Assembly: GCA_020466095.1 (NCBI GenBank)
Contig: CM035808.1
Coordinates: 35,853,502 to 35,917,501, forward strand
Length of the DNA: 64,000 nt
Source of the DNA: Chlorops oryzae
Taxonomy: Eukaryota > Arthropoda > Insecta > Diptera > Chloropidae
Reading direction: 5' to 3'
The notes beneath the pieces were generated by a model. The model saw only the letters and a list, made by a program, of their open reading frames with translations, was not told the origin of the DNA and made no database searches. Below are positions 36,546-50,112 of this stretch, piece by piece (position 1 is the stretch's first letter; each line of letters opens with the position of its first letter). The translations under genes were made by a program, and so were the position numbers.

Positions 36546-39500
36546 AGAGATTGAGGGAAACAGATTGAGATACAGAGTGAGCGAACAATACTCCCTCAAA
36601 AGAGAAAAGCCCAACATCTTTCAACTTTCAACCCATGAAATTTATGCCCCCACCCATTCACGATGAAAAGCTCTTAAGGGAAATTATATTGGAGGACAAT
36701 CGAGGTTTTAAAAACGCACCAACTCTAAACATTTTCCCCTCGCATAATGAGTGCTTTGGTGTGACAACAAGCAACTACGACAGATCGCTGAATGCTGCGT
36801 CTGATCTGGCAAATCAAAAGGTGCTCCAAACTCATTAATCATTTCATAATTCCACCATAAATCGTTTATTGCGATTCGCGCATTAAGCTTCGCCCACAAC
36901 AACATGGAAAAGCACCCGACAATGTCTCTCGTTGTCTAGAGCCGCCGCAATATGACAATAACAAGTGCAACCGCTTAACTTGGCTTAAGCCAAACATAAC
37001 CGCCTCATCAAAGCTTTACGCCAACCCACGCCGCGAAAATGTGGCGCGCATTTAAACAGCGAAATGAAAAGCTGTTGTCATGACGTTCGCGAAAAAACAT
37101 CAAAAGCAAAAAACAAAAACATTCACAAAAAGCAAATAAAAACAAAACAATTGCGGTCCCCCCTTCGTGGAGCACTCATCATTTTCATTATCATGGTTAT
37201 CGCCAACCAGCATCATTATGAACAACAAACGAAGCGTCAGAAAAATGTTGCCAACATTATTGAAAATCGGCAACAGAAAAACCGAAAAGCAGAAAAATCA
37301 AAAGAAAAACAAAACGGCAAATCGCCGTCCCGACCTCCCCCTCGGAGCTCTCCGATATGCGACAACTTGTAGCAACCAAAGCCTCTCACCAAAATCGCCG
37401 ATTTCGTGAGACTGAATCCGGTTGGCTTATTCATTATTGTTCGTGTTTGGAACGCGAACACAAAAAAAAAAAAGAAAAAAAAATGTAGGAATATCGCAAC
37501 TGCGAAATCTGACAACATTTGATCCTTGGTCGCTTTTGCCATTCCAGTTTCAATTGTCGCCTGGACAAATACAAAAATGAAATGCAATATGGCGACCGCA
37601 ATGCATACGTACGACAGACGGACAAACAGACAGACGAAGAGGCGGCGAGGCGGTGGACGGGCAGCCGGCAATCGAAAAAGCCTCACCAGAGTCTGCCCAC
37701 TTGGACTCATCATTGCAATCATTGTCCATACATTGTACCCCAAAAGAGCCTCTCTATAGCGGTTAGTAAAATGAGAATTCGCGTTGACAAAATCCGATCG
37801 ATTGAGTGCCGAAAACCAACAACAAGCCACGGAATCGACAACCAAAAAAAAACAAAAATCTTTCTGCTTGTGACGCGAAAAAATATGCAACAGAAATTGC
37901 AACATGCGAAAAAAGATGGCCGTGGATATGAAATGAAGAAAAATGATAAAGAAATCGAAGCGAGTGGGCTGCAAAAATCATTCTCGGTTTGTCAAGTTTT
38001 CCCCCTGAAGCCCTACGAGTCACCAAAATTATTGAAATATTTGTTTTTAAATATATATATTTACTCAATTGTCGACATTCAATATTGTTCTTAAAGAGTA
38101 AAAAGCATAAAAGGATTTCAATATCAAGGACATAGGAATGATATGGACCAAAGACCCTCGGCAGTGCAAGCTGGCACATTTAGAAGAGAATGCATCGAAT
38201 GCGCGGAGATCTTGTTCGCTCACCCTTAACGAGAGGACACAAGGGAGTATTGGACAGGAGCTGACGGGACCATTGTTCCATATCATATTTAAGACGAAAT
38301 AGTTTTCAAAATCAAGCCATAAATCTGGATCTATTTTAATGTTGAACTAAAATAATAGCACCTATATTACGCCCTTCAGAATGTGGCGATCGATGGTTGT
38401 TCCCGTAAAGCCATGGATTCTGCAAGGAACCCCTATTTTCGGGGATACTCCTATTCAAATAGAGCAATAATCTTTGTTTTTGTGACACATTTCTCAATTC
38501 ATTGCCTAGAGTCCCCAGAAAGAAAAACCTTCTTATAATTTCCCCTAATTCCTGTCGACAAAACTGCTTACAATTAATATCAAAACAATTTCATAAACAT
38601 GGAAAAATCACCCTCACATTATTTACTTTAACAGTTAATTAAGAAGATCAATATTCTATGAGGAAATGGAGTCTCTCGCGAGGCTTGAAATGTCCATATT
38701 CAGCGGTTATTGTGAGTGTAAATGCCTTAAAAACATGTAGCATAACTTTTTTTTTTCTTCTTTCCAACTTAGAGACCGATTGAGTTACCAAGCCAACATG
38801 AACACGCATGACAAGCTCAACCTCAACTTACGTAAGGAGAGTTCAAGTTAGAGAAACGGCCATAATTCCCAATCCATAAAATCAATTTTCAAAATATTTC
38901 AAAATGTTAAAAAGTTATTTTTGATAGAACTTTTTTTGTTTTTTTTTTTTTTGTTTTTCATAATGAACTGCCAACCTGAAGTGCATCCAATTAAAACCGT
39001 AGTCAAATAACACTAACTCCTTACCTACCAAAAAAGAAAAAAAAAGCAAAATGAAAAAAAAAAATTAGGCAATTCCGGAAAAGCCAGAATTTTTGTAGGG
39101 TTTCAGTAGCAACATTGGTTTTCGCTTTACGCCAATTAATAATGTTGATTTCGGATGTAGCCGAGTCAGTCAGGCATGTCAAGTTGCCACTATCGTGCAT
39201 TTATCACTTAGCAACGAATTTTCGCACTAATTGCTGCAATTTCCAAAGCTGACAAGCCTGGTCCGAAGCGAAGTTGACGACTGTAATCATCCGCAACAAC
39301 GAGAAGTCATGGTAACCGCAAGTGTGCGAAGAGGGAAAACGATGAGCTGCATTAGACCTCCATCGAATACATTCAAGAGGCAATTGGCTTTTTCTCCATT
39401 TGCACATTTTCACATTTCCACATACAATTGACCGTATTGGAAACTATAAAAATTGCCACCGATTTCAACTGATTTCCAAACGTAAAAAATTCCCGAAACG

Positions 39501-39660
39501 AAGTTCTTTTCACGTGGCAGCAAAATAAAAAAAAACGCCCTAATATTTCGACTGCGACTTTTTTGCAACAGAAGCAAAACAAAAAATCGAGTTGCAACAA
39601 ATGACTGACGTTGCATTAACAAAACAAAAGGCAGGAAAAGTTTTCTCTTTTTTATTTTTA
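36546..39660. other. Intergenic spacer
   Basis: No gene is supported. Open frames of 245 codons (minus, 37237-37974) and 191 codons (plus, 37519-38094) overlap on opposite strands, follow A/T-run composition and show no domain. Poly-T at 38935-38960 and poly-A at 39055-39064. Confidence 0.45.
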
Positions 39661-39688
39661 TTTTTTTTTTCTGTTGTGGGGTAAGGCG

Positions 39689-39720
39689 TATAAAACGAGG
39701 AAAGCTGCTGCAACTGCAGT
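39689..39720 (+). promoter_or_regulatory. Candidate TATA + initiator core promoter
   Basis: TATAAAA at 39689-39695 is followed by GCAGTA with its A at 39718, 29 bases from the first T, which is the normal spacing. CGACGTG occurs at about 39735-39741. No downstream coding sequence is recognised, so this could drive a noncoding RNA or be chance. Confidence 0.2.
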
Positions 39721-40566
39721 AATCTGTAGCCGTCCGACGTGGAATCAAACTTTTTAGCCGCAACTTAAGCCATAAACAAGTGAAGCAATCAAGCGACATC
39801 AGCATTCCGAGAGCTTAATACGGACTGATGGCACGACATGTGTGTGACAGTGGAAGCCACGAGACACACACACACACACACATGCATACGCTTTCCACTT
39901 TTATGCAATTTGAGCCCACTCTCCACCACTCGGAAACTTTTATTTATTTTTCCCCATCCGCCCCCGTTTTACTGCGAAAATATTTTTTCGAACACAACCG
40001 ATAACCGATATGCACTAGACTCGTCGTCGCATTGTTGCTAGCTTTTGTTGCTAAGAACAACGGATGTTGCAATTGCAATGATTGACATGATGTTAGCCGC
40101 AAAAATGCATCAGAGCGATTTTTTTTAAAACAGCGTCAATAAAATTGAAACATTTTCGAGAGAGGAATTTACTGGCTCGTTAAGAAAATATTTTCGAATA
40201 ATTTTCGATCGAAAGTCAAAAGTCCTGCGAGAGTCTGGAAGTCGAGTTGATTATCGATGATAAAATATGAAGAGTTCCTATGGAATACCCTCAGAGACCA
40301 CACAGACGCATTCAACCGAGTCGAGATGTTGAATAATGGATAAAGAGACATCGACAGTGGTTCGATTATATTCAATTAAAAGACGATAATTCCAAGTTTT
40401 ATGGAATTTTAAATTTATTGTTTCATCAAATTGGGGGACTTTTTGGGCCAAACGATTTTCGATGGATTTACAAAAAATTTTATAGCATTTCGGACAAAAT
40501 ACGGAAAACTCTTCGAGGTAAAGCATCAATCCAAATCTCCAATTGCACCAGTTTACAAAAAAAAAA

Positions 40567-41460
40567 AACAAGTAAGGGTGTTATAGTCAGGCGAGCCTGA
40601 CAATAGAATACCCGACACATATATGACATAGTTACGTGCAAATCAAACTTTTTAATATCAAGAGGTGCTTTAAAACATAAGTTCAGGCGCGCCCAGTATT
40701 TAGCCACCACCTTTATAAGCATCTTCGATTAGGAAAACTGCCCTATGCCACGCCAATTTTTCCAATTTGTTGAACTATAATCGGAGGCTTCAATAAGCGC
40801 TCGGAAAATTTAATGTTTCATTACAAAGTATTCGAAAAATCCGATTTTGAGGCACGTTTTGACGGTATTGATGACATACCCTAGTCCTGGAGGTACTTGA
40901 GGTGCTGAGGACACTCAGTCTACAATGGACCGATTAATAGGCAAAAATTTTTGGAAGGATAGTTGACTGGCTACTACAGGATAGCACTTAGGTGCCATAT
41001 CAAGTATACAAGCCGATAGAAAGCATACGAAGGCGAACGGCAGACAAGTTATTTCGAAAACCGCCCTTCTGATCACGCCCACTTTTTTAATTTTTGGAAA
41101 TAAAACTGGCCTCAAATATGTTCAATATCAGCCGCTATTCCATTCGAAACCCAGTTATCTGACACAACTTCGCACCACCTAGAGCAGTTTTTAGTAAAGT
41201 GCATAAGTTTCGGTATATCAGACCCTAGTACTTGTGCGCTCACCTTGGTGCTAAATGCATCGATCGGGTCATCATGTTCTGTACTCATGTTCCGTGTGGC
41301 ACGTTACCATACCTAGTAACTTTTGTTCAGAAGCGTCAACCCGTTTGTAGAATGAGCGCAAACTGTACCACACATAACAGAAGCTATGGACAGGACAGAT
41401 TCGCCTACTATCTCGTAAACTTGTAATCTATTGGTAGGCAGTTCGCCTGATAATTTCTAT
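40567..41460 (+). repeat. Second copy of the 30164-32254 element family (degenerate 3' part)
   Basis: It starts AACAAGTAAGGGTGTTATAG, then GTCAGGCGAGCCTGAC and AATACCCGACAC, as at 30164. Inner blocks CCAATTT.TTGAA.TATAATCGGAGGCTT and CCCTAGT.CTGGAGGTAC are shared. The GACGGACATG and TATAAAA end signatures are decayed; the end near 41460 is approximate. Confidence 0.7.
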
Positions 41461-43604
41461 ATACTTTGTACTATTATATCAGGTCGCTTACAGTCTCGTA
41501 TACTGTGTAGGCGGTAGGCATGTTGGCCTGGGATTAATAACACAGTAGACTCCCGATCTAAATCCAATTATGTGAGCTGTGAATGTAATAACAAGCAGTA
41601 AACTGCATTTGAGGTTATAAAAAAATGCTAAAAAAAAATTCTTTGTGTTAAGAAATCATTATAAATAAATTGTTTCCATTTGCCTTCAGTTCAGAAATAT
41701 GATAAACGATATTTCCCATTAAAGGTTAGAAAAAACTCTTTTTCCGCTTTTATACCAAAGACAACTGTTTGCAAAAATAAATAGATGCCATTTTCGTGAT
41801 CATCGACCCCGATTTATCAGCACTTATTCATCATTTTCACTCCGACCTCGCGAAAGTCTAAAATTTGTAAAATAGTGTTATAGAGAAATTTAATTCAATC
41901 CCATAGAAATAAATTGGACTTTACAGTATTCTTAGCTTGTAAATGGCTGTCTTAAGCTCTCCCGAAAAAATATAAATTCCCTTTGATAGAGTAGAGGATA
42001 TAATTTACTTAATAAATGATGGGAGGCAGACGTATATTTTTATTTAAAAAAAAAACTAGTTTCTCTAAGTTCCATTAGTTCCAATTTCTACAGCGGTTCA
42101 TATTTTCGCTTAGCATTTTCGAGGGAAGTCCCTTATTTTGTTTCATCCTTGCTTCACCCATAAATGCTTGCGATATACTTTTGACCTGAAAAAAGAATTC
42201 TCGAGTCCACAACCGCAGTTGCTTTCAAAACAACAAGCTTCCCTCTTTATCATGACAAATTCGAAGGACTTCCCGAGCTGCTGTCCGTTCCTGCTCCTGC
42301 CCATTTTGGCAAAATTGCAATGCGCGATTGTTTGACACACGATTCCGGGTCCTTTGTGCATCGCATACGAAGAGTGCAAACATTTTATTGAGTGTGTTAA
42401 TTTTTATATTTTCGCAAATGGACGGCACTCCCGAATGCATATAAAGGTAACGGTGCAGCCGCAAGAGTTCCGAGCTTCTTTTTGCTTTGTTTTCATTTAT
42501 TTTTTCTGCTTTTGCTCGTCTGCATTCGGTTTTTTCTTTATTTTTTTTATGCACACTTTGTGGCAACCGCTGCCGTTGGCTGCCGCTGCCGCTGCTGCTG
42601 GTTTGTCCTAATAATTGAGTCTGATGGAGTATAGTTGCATTTTCATGAATTTATTTACGAATCTATCCACATGCTTGCTGGCTAGCTGAGTGACTGGCTG
42701 ACTGGCTGACTAGCTGGCTGAAGGGCCAACTGACTGAATGGACTCTGTATGGTTGCCTTAATGGATGGAGTCTGCTTGTTACACTTGACGTGGTTCAAAG
42801 TGTCAGTAAAAGCGATGCGCTACACACGTTGTCAGGCAATAAACAAAAAAAAAATCGAGGTAAAAAAAATTAAGTGCAACGTAAAATGTACGTTTTTATG
42901 AAATTTGATGTTTGTGTGCATTATGCTGGGGGTTTGGGGTAACATATTTTTGAACAAAATTTTTTCCAGAGTGCATTTTCATAAACCCGATTCGAACTTT
43001 TTCCTTGGAACGCAAAAAAACGAGGACAGAATCAGTATGTTATTTAGCACTTTAAGCTTTTTCATCAATAATTGAATTTTGCTCTAAAAGCAGCTAAAAA
43101 CTAATGTCATTTTTTGTTACGCTCCAGGATAGCAGCTAACATTTTGATAGAACCAAAAAAGCTGAATATGATTTTAACATATTCGATGCGACATGTCAAA
43201 GGTATTTTCAACACTTAAATTCATATCTGGCTCAAACGATTATCCTTTAATAGAGAGTTTTCTATCAGCAAAGAGGTTGAAACTTTCTCAATTGTATCTT
43301 CTGGATCATCTCAAAGGTCTGATCGATCCAACTTGAATCCTAGCGACTTTTCTCTTTTTAAATATTGTATTAATTTTTATCAATGAAAGGATTACGATAT
43401 CCTGATTCTAAATGGATTCAAAATGCGATGATCGTGAATTCGAAGACGATGGATTCAGATGGTTTCAGAGAATCATTCGATGATCAAATTAATATTCCAG
43501 GCCTTTGTGGCTATATTGCTGATTTGTTTTGTGCTCAGTCACGTTTTCTTTCTAGTATAGTATACCTTTTGAACTTAATAACATATAATTTTAAAGAAAG
43601 GGTC
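41461..43604. other. Intergenic spacer with a possible pogo-like end
   Basis: No gene. GTTATAGAGAAATTTAATTC (41877-41896) leading to TTGGACTTTACAGTA (41923-41937) resembles the terminal repeat of pogo/Tigger-like elements and shares a CCATAGA.A block with the sequence near 33085. A CTGGCTGA-type simple repeat lies at 42672-42722 and a GCTGCC run at 42570-42600. Confidence 0.4.
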
Positions 43605-44095
43605 TGAAAGCAAATCCATCGATTCTGAACCATTTGCAACAGTTAAAAGTGCTCTCAGAAACTGGAAACTTCGGTTCAAGAAAGAATATTGTGGGAAACC
43701 TGCCAGGCCTGAGACAGGCAAAACTCAGTGTGAGCCCATATAATGTCAGGACCTCAGAAATGCTAAGATTACGGAAAACAAACATAGGTGGATTAGTTCC
43801 CCTTCTTTCAGGCTACTGCCAACTGAAATACTAGCTCCACAAAATACAAATTATAGGAGACACCAAGGCACTATGAAGGCTTAGACTCAGAGTCTTCAAC
43901 AAGCCCTTCTTCAGTCACGACGTGCTAAAGCTCTAGACATATCTTTGTGTCCTCTCCTTCATAAGGAAGGCTGGGGACATAATAAAACGTTGAATAAATG
44001 AACTTAATGGGACAAATCGGCACAATAGATCTATTAATGATTTCAGTGCCTTTATTTCGCCAGAGGGCGAAACCTATACATCAAAAAAAATATAT
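43605..44095 (+). pseudogene. Non-LTR retrotransposon 3' end (RNase H and tail), degenerate
   Basis: From about 43690 a single frame reads NLPGLRQAKLSVSPYNVRTS, EMLRLRKTNIGGLVPLLSGY and CQLKY, then stop codons at 43832, 43874 and 43934. The same frame continues as RLRLRVFNKPFFSHDVLKL and LSFIRKAGDIIKR, ending with TGA at 43991. The segment W..LPGLRQAK..........LL.L....R.L.GLLTGHC.L..HL is the hallmark C-terminal region of Jockey/I/LOA-type elements with an RNase H. Upstream, 43605-43690 continues the similarity in another frame (SEPFATVKSALRNWKLR). Everything 5' of this is missing. An A-run at about 44083-44090 may mark the 3' end. Confidence 0.7.
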
Positions 44096-45631
44096 TTTAA
44101 AGCAAAATAGTCCGATTTTTTGAGAATTTGATTTGAACCCTAAATATGACCATGTATGTTTGAATAAGAAAAAACTTTCCTATATCGCATCATCGTGTTC
44201 ATGTTTATGCATTTTATGCGTCGAAAGATGTTAGTTCTATCATTTTCCTCGCAGGAATATCAGCTTACAGGATATTTTTCATTTTGTACAAAAACAAATG
44301 AACGATTCGCCATTAGGGTGATGAGCTGGTCGGATGGTCGGTCGACAATTCGGTGCTGGGGAATAAACAAAACAGGGTAAGTCGTCAAATCGATTGTTAT
44401 CTTTTTGAGAGAGACAGCCCGAGTTTCTTTCATTTCTAATAAATAATTTATGTTCGCAACAGTAACAGAGATAATGGCGTGCCAAGGGCAGGAGGGAAAC
44501 GTGATTGCAGCCACCCCATTGGAAGCAACCACCATTACCGCTACTTGAAAAAACAAGACAAGTTCGAGTGTTATTAAAGCGATTTACCAATCGAGAATGC
44601 GGAATATTCATGCACGCGGCCATAGTCTGGGCCCCGGGAGCAATCGGGTTTACTTATCGCATTCCCAGTGACCTGGACTTTATAAGGCGATTTGTGATTT
44701 CCTGTGGCTGTGGCTGCATGCATTACAGAAAATACTGAATTCAAAAAAAAACAAAACAAAAACAAAAACAGTATCTTTTGACTGAGTGGGTATTATGATC
44801 AATGGGAAAAAAGCTGCGAGCACTCAACTTAGGCCCTCAGGACAACATAATTAAACACAATGGCAACACAAATAGAAACATTTATTCACACACTCATCGC
44901 ACACATCCACATACGCATTTGCACTAACACATGTACATATGTACATAAGGAGATATCGCTCGCCGCTCAATGAATACGAAAGGAAAATAATGCAGAAAAT
45001 CACGATTAAGCATTCAAATCAAAATAAAAGAAGCACTCGTAAGGGAGCAGGAACGAAAAACAAAAAAACAAAAAATAAATAAATAAAAACCGGCGCCCAA
45101 CAAACGAAACACGAAACAGTGAACGAGCGGATATGACTCCAGGGCGCATATGGATTGGCGGACAACACAAAAGCACTTGAAATGTGTGTTCCTCATACGA
45201 TATGTATTCCTTTCTTTTTTCGTTTTTTTTTTTTTTTTTTAATTGTGCATGAATGGATGTGTGCAGAAAATTTGAAAATGGGAAAAAGTGATGCAAATAA
45301 ACAAACGCATGGGCGCCTTGTATAGAAGCTGTATCCATGGTGCCTCGGGCGACAACTGATTCGGCTAATTTTCAAAATGCATTGAACGTTCAAACGGGGA
45401 GTGACCTTTTTGAAAAACAAAATCTCTCTCTTCGGGAAAAGGATTAATAATATGCGTGCATTGCTTGGGGAAGTACCTATTGCTATTAAAAGGGGATTTT
45501 TTTCTAAAAGTCCTCTTCTTCATTTGTAAAAAGCCTTGAGGAGAAAAGTCGATTTGTGGGAGATTTCAACGATGGTTTTGAGTATAATCTTGGACTTTGT
45601 CAATCGAAGCCTTTAAACTCCCGACTGCTAT
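44096..45631. other. Intergenic spacer
   Basis: No gene or delimitable element. Poly-A/poly-T runs lie at 44745-44770 and 45221-45240. Open frames here are short, overlap on both strands and lack domains. Confidence 0.5.
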
Positions 45632-45640
45632 GGTGAGCAC

Positions 45641-45834
45641 CATGATACAAAGAGAGCAAAATAGCGCCACTTCGGGTACCGTTTTTTTGTAGCATTCGCA
45701 TTGTTGTTGTTTCCCATGCTGAAGTATAGTTGTGACGTTGGGCTTAACATGCAAAACAACAACAACGAAGCTCTCATTTTGTATTTGTGACATCATCGGG
45801 CTGAAGTGGCGCTATCTTGTTTTCTTGTATCATG
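45641..45834. mobile_element. Near-palindromic MITE with 9-bp target duplication
   Basis: The ends read CATGATACAAAGAGAGCAAA and TTTTCTTGTATCATG, with about 33 bp of terminal inverted repeat including ATAGCGCCACTTC/GAAGTGGCGCTAT. It is flanked by GGTGAGCAC at 45632-45640 and the identical GGTGAGCAC at 45835-45843. The inverted symmetry continues inward (TTGTTGTTGTTT versus AAACAACAACAAC), so nearly all 194 bp folds back. A 9-bp duplication is typical of Mutator-like elements; CATGAT termini also recall P elements, which make 8-bp duplications. Superfamily uncertain. Confidence 0.85.
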
Positions 45835-45843
45835 GGTGAGCAC

Positions 45844-48800
45844 ATGCTTATGTGACGTCATAGACATTAGGCTTCTCGCTCACATCTCTTTCATCTCTGA
45901 TGAACTGTCATTAAAATACCTAGAAGAAGGAAAAGTAGAACAAATTTTTTGTCAATATTTGAAGACACCGCTTTCGTCATTCAATGTTCTCTCCTTCATT
46001 CCAAATGCGCGATTCTTGTGGCCCATATATTTAAGATTTGTTGAAGAGTCATACCCACACATGCGACATTGCTTTGTTATAATTTTAATTTTCTTGATTT
46101 TCTCTTGCCTGAGGCCCATTTTGTGGTGCCAAGAAATATCTGAAAAATTTTAATTTTCTAAACGCCTTCGTTCGGGCTTTAATTGGCCACAAGTATGCGT
46201 GTCGTAATCATGTGGTTAAGTCAAATTAAATTTCCGTAAAATATCTTTTAAGAATTCTGAAATCTGTGCACAGCGATTTTCGGAGCATTTTTTTTCTCAT
46301 GTGGGAGGGGATCTGTTTTATTTCTTAAGATTTTTTCCGTCAATGGATTTCTAACGAAAATTTCGTAAAAATTATCCTGAAGCAATCAGAGTGACCTATG
46401 AGGAATTTTGCTTCGAAACACCAATATTTTTATTTGACATTTATGAATCGCTTGGGCTTTGGACCCCGAAAATATACTTCTGTTTTGGATTACAGACTTT
46501 TCAGCGAGGTATAATAGGTTAAAAAGCACAGCGAGTGAGGAAATTAATTTTCCCAAATTGTTGAAAATCCCCAACCCTCACCTATGTATGCCAATCACGA
46601 CTTGTGATTTCTTAAAGCATTATTGAAATTGATTTTTTAAATTAAACGCTTTCGCAATCCCGAGATTTTTTTATTGTTTTTTGTAAAGCATAACCGAGAA
46701 TGAAAAAAATTTGGCGTCACATGTGCTTAATGACTTTCCACGAGTCATTTTCGCAAACCAACACATGTTAATACATGGAAAAAGCTCGCCGACGAGCAAA
46801 CACATCATACCATATCATTCGGTAAAATGAAAATGCTTTTACTTTTTTCTCATTTTTTTACGCAATTTTTTATCCATAAATACATACTCGACTAAGTATG
46901 AAAAGCCTGTGTGCATTCAAAAACATTGCGTTCATTGTACATACATTGACATATGTACTGCATTTACGCGTATACTTTAACGTTCGTGCTATGTTATGTT
47001 TGACGCAAAGTTTCGAAATTCCTGTCGTGTTACAACACGCAAAGGTGCGGTGTATGAGGCGCCATTTGGAGGGTATCCGTCGGATGTAAGCGATTATATT
47101 TTATTTCTTCTTCAAGTTTCGAATTGAAGTATTAAGAAGTCCTTCCTCTTATCCTATCGTTATTTTTCCAAAGCTTTTTTAGTGGCACACAACAGTTACA
47201 GTGGCTTTGAAAGAAGTTTTTCCTCGATTGGTACTTCGTTCTAACTAGAAAATCTTTCACTCCAACCATTCAGATCACAGCAACGTCTATATATGAGCAA
47301 ATTAATTAGAAAGCTTAACTCTTTCGTCATGTATCTTATGGCTTCAGTATCTGATTCGCCGGCCGCAGTGCTACTCTAATAAATAAATAACTCCACAACA
47401 TACGAACTATTCTGACCTAAGTGCTTGGATCCCACTAGTCTTTTGGTAATAATATATTCACTCTTTAATTTTAATAAAACTTTATTTGCAATATCCGGAA
47501 AAAAGTGGCTCTTAGTTCTGCTAGTTCCACTGCAGATGTCCAGTCTTGTCATCCAGTCCGGTATATTCTTGTTTTTACATGTTGCTTGGCAACGCATGCT
47601 GCACGCAATCTGATATGAAATCTCCTTTCCACAAAAGCATATATGTATGTATGTACCTACATATATTAGAGGGTCCCTGGGCTTGGCTGAGAAAAGGGAC
47701 AAAGAAAAAGGACTTACGACAAATCATATTACAGGGAAAAAATTTTACACACTTAAAATGCATGTAATTGGCTTTTAAAGCTTTCATTGCTCAAGTGTGT
47801 GGTGTGAAGTGGGAAAATTCGAACAGAAAATGTCCAAAAAAAAAAAAAAAACAACGGCAAAGGATGCAGCATTTTTTGTCCTTAAAAATGAGAAGATTGC
47901 AAAGCTCACACAATTAATAAGTAGTAATGGAAGCCTGAACATTCTTTCGTCGTATACGGGCGAAAGACCCGGCTCTAATAAGTACCGTAATATGACACTG
48001 AAGAGTGAAGTGTGCAGCTGTCCACTTATGGAGAGCAAGGGATCTCATTTTGTGCTTAGGTTTCTTAACACAAAAAAGGATAAAGGATACTGGCCAGTTG
48101 TGGAAAGGATTCACTTGAGTGTTATTCGACGCTATTGCTAGAGCAAATTTCTATTCTCCAAAAAACGAAGCCATTTTTTCCTTCTTTATTGATCCATTTA
48201 ATTCGAGTAAGAAGAAAAGAAAAAAATTATTAAAATTTGGCAATCCAAAAGCCAATCAAATCAACACGATTTGAGTCAATATCGGTCCTTGAAACTTGCA
48301 ATAAAAAAATAGAAAACCATTTCAAATTTCTTTGGCAACATAAAAGCTTCAATATTGCAATTATATTTCATATAATCACATACGGTTTGATGTGCTGGCA
48401 TGTAACCTGTCATTCAGAGTCAGATTTTTAGGTCTTAGCTTTCGATTACACTACTGAACAGATTAGGATATCTGTTTCGCCTGGGGATAAACTAATCCAA
48501 GTTCTCTTAAGCTAAGTTTTCGTTCGATGAGCGATAATTTTCTGAAGAATATTTTTCCAGATTCAGGTCATAATTGCCTTGGTTAGCAAAGATCGTTAAC
48601 CTTTGTTAAGACAATTTCAACCCCAACAGAAAAATGTTTATCGTTTTGTTTTGTATTTTTTTTTTATTCCGATTTTCGCATTCAATGACGGTGAAATCAA
48701 GAAGATTTTTACAAGCAGACCATTTTCCATGTAGCCAAGTGTTATAATTTTTTTTTCTTACAAACGGAGAACCTTTATTGGCAGCCATGTAAGGGCTTTG

Positions 48801-50112
48801 ATAAGTGTGAATTTCTCAATCAAATTTCCGAATTTCCGAATTTGTTGATTTCGATTTAAACTTGAATAGGTATGCTTTCCATCAAACTTTGAGCAATTAA
48901 TTAGGTTGCCACTCCAATGAAACTGTCGAAACAGTATTGGCTGTAGTTTGAAGTTAATCATTTCCATAGAAGGATAAGAATTACCTAATAACCACCATTA
49001 ATGAAGCTCGAAATTGGTTATATTTTCCAAAGTCAAACATCTATGACTAATGATTGTTTAAGGCATGTAGCCTTGTTACATTAGGAATTTTCATGGTATA
49101 ATAAATGAAATGAAAAAAATTTTTCTATAGAAAAGAGGGGAAAAAAAAACATTTATAATTATCAAATATTAGGAATAACCTTTTACAACCTTCTTTAGTT
49201 GTTAAAATAATTTATAATTCGACTTAGAAGTTAATAAACAGACAGCCCCTAAAGTTGGAGCCATTTTGTTTTTAATTAAATCTTATCCAAATAAAACATG
49301 TGAGATCAACTTGCTTTGAACAAAATTTTTTTGTTTCAAGAACAAAATTAAAATAGTTACTCTGCTATTTTTTTAAAATCAGATTTCAGATGAGTCTTTT
49401 TCGATTCCTCTTGATGACTCAAAAGAAGTGGATCAAATGCCTGATTCATAAGAGACTTGAAAAAGATTAGAATATTAATACAAAAATCACTCCCCAAGTA
49501 GACTCGCGACTGGGATTCCAATTCCACACAAAAATATCATTTATGATCAGATTTTGATTATTTTCAACAGAAAGGGGAATCGGCAAGGAGTCTTTTTTGG
49601 TCTAAAATACTTATTTTCCATTAAAACAAAGAAAAATTTTTTCTCTCCCAACATAGTCAAAAGTTCTCCACCTTGTCTTAAACGAACAACGAACAAACAA
49701 ATGGCAGATACTTCAAACTTCGAACTAAAAATTAGCCTTGAAAGTGGTGCAGTCGAAAAGGAAGAACGATCAAAGCCTCCCCATTCATGGAGTGCTAAAT
49801 TATTGTTCTTACCATAGAACAGGAAAACAATTGGAGGCATACTGCATTAAAGTTCATACGGGTATCAGTTAAAGGTGCGAAATAAAATCATTCGGCAATA
49901 GCCGGCGTTCGGTCTGAGCTACGCAGGCAATTCGAAGTAATCAAACTGTTTATAAAAAATCCCATTTGAATTCACGAATCGTTCAAAAGAGTTTCAACAG
50001 TAGGTCCGTTTAGAGTAAGATTCCAGAGCCGCCAGACCTAAGTACTTCATTACTTCATTTCGGCAATGCTGAATTTTTGAGGATCTCTAGTCTATAGACT
50101 ACATAAGTACAT
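45844..50112. other. Intergenic spacer
   Basis: No convincing gene. An open frame with ATG at 47830 encodes a Lys-rich start and about 100 residues to 48141, but no known domain is apparent and neighbouring sequence gives no exon context. The rest is AT-rich, with poly-A/T runs at 47838-47851 and 48657-48666. Confidence 0.4.

Noticed and set aside
35493..36624. Open frames of 297-374 codons on both strands
   Set aside because: They are translations of the GA-rich satellite (Arg/Glu/Ser/Gly on +, Ser/Leu/Pro on -), present in several frames at once.
37237..38179. 245-codon minus frame and overlapping 191-codon plus frame
   Set aside because: Opposite-strand overlaps driven by A/T-run composition (Phe-rich versus Lys-rich); no domain, no splice or promoter context.
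47797..48141. 114-codon plus frame with a Lys-rich start
   Set aside because: No recognised domain or neighbouring exons; length is within chance for this composition. Worth a conservation check only.
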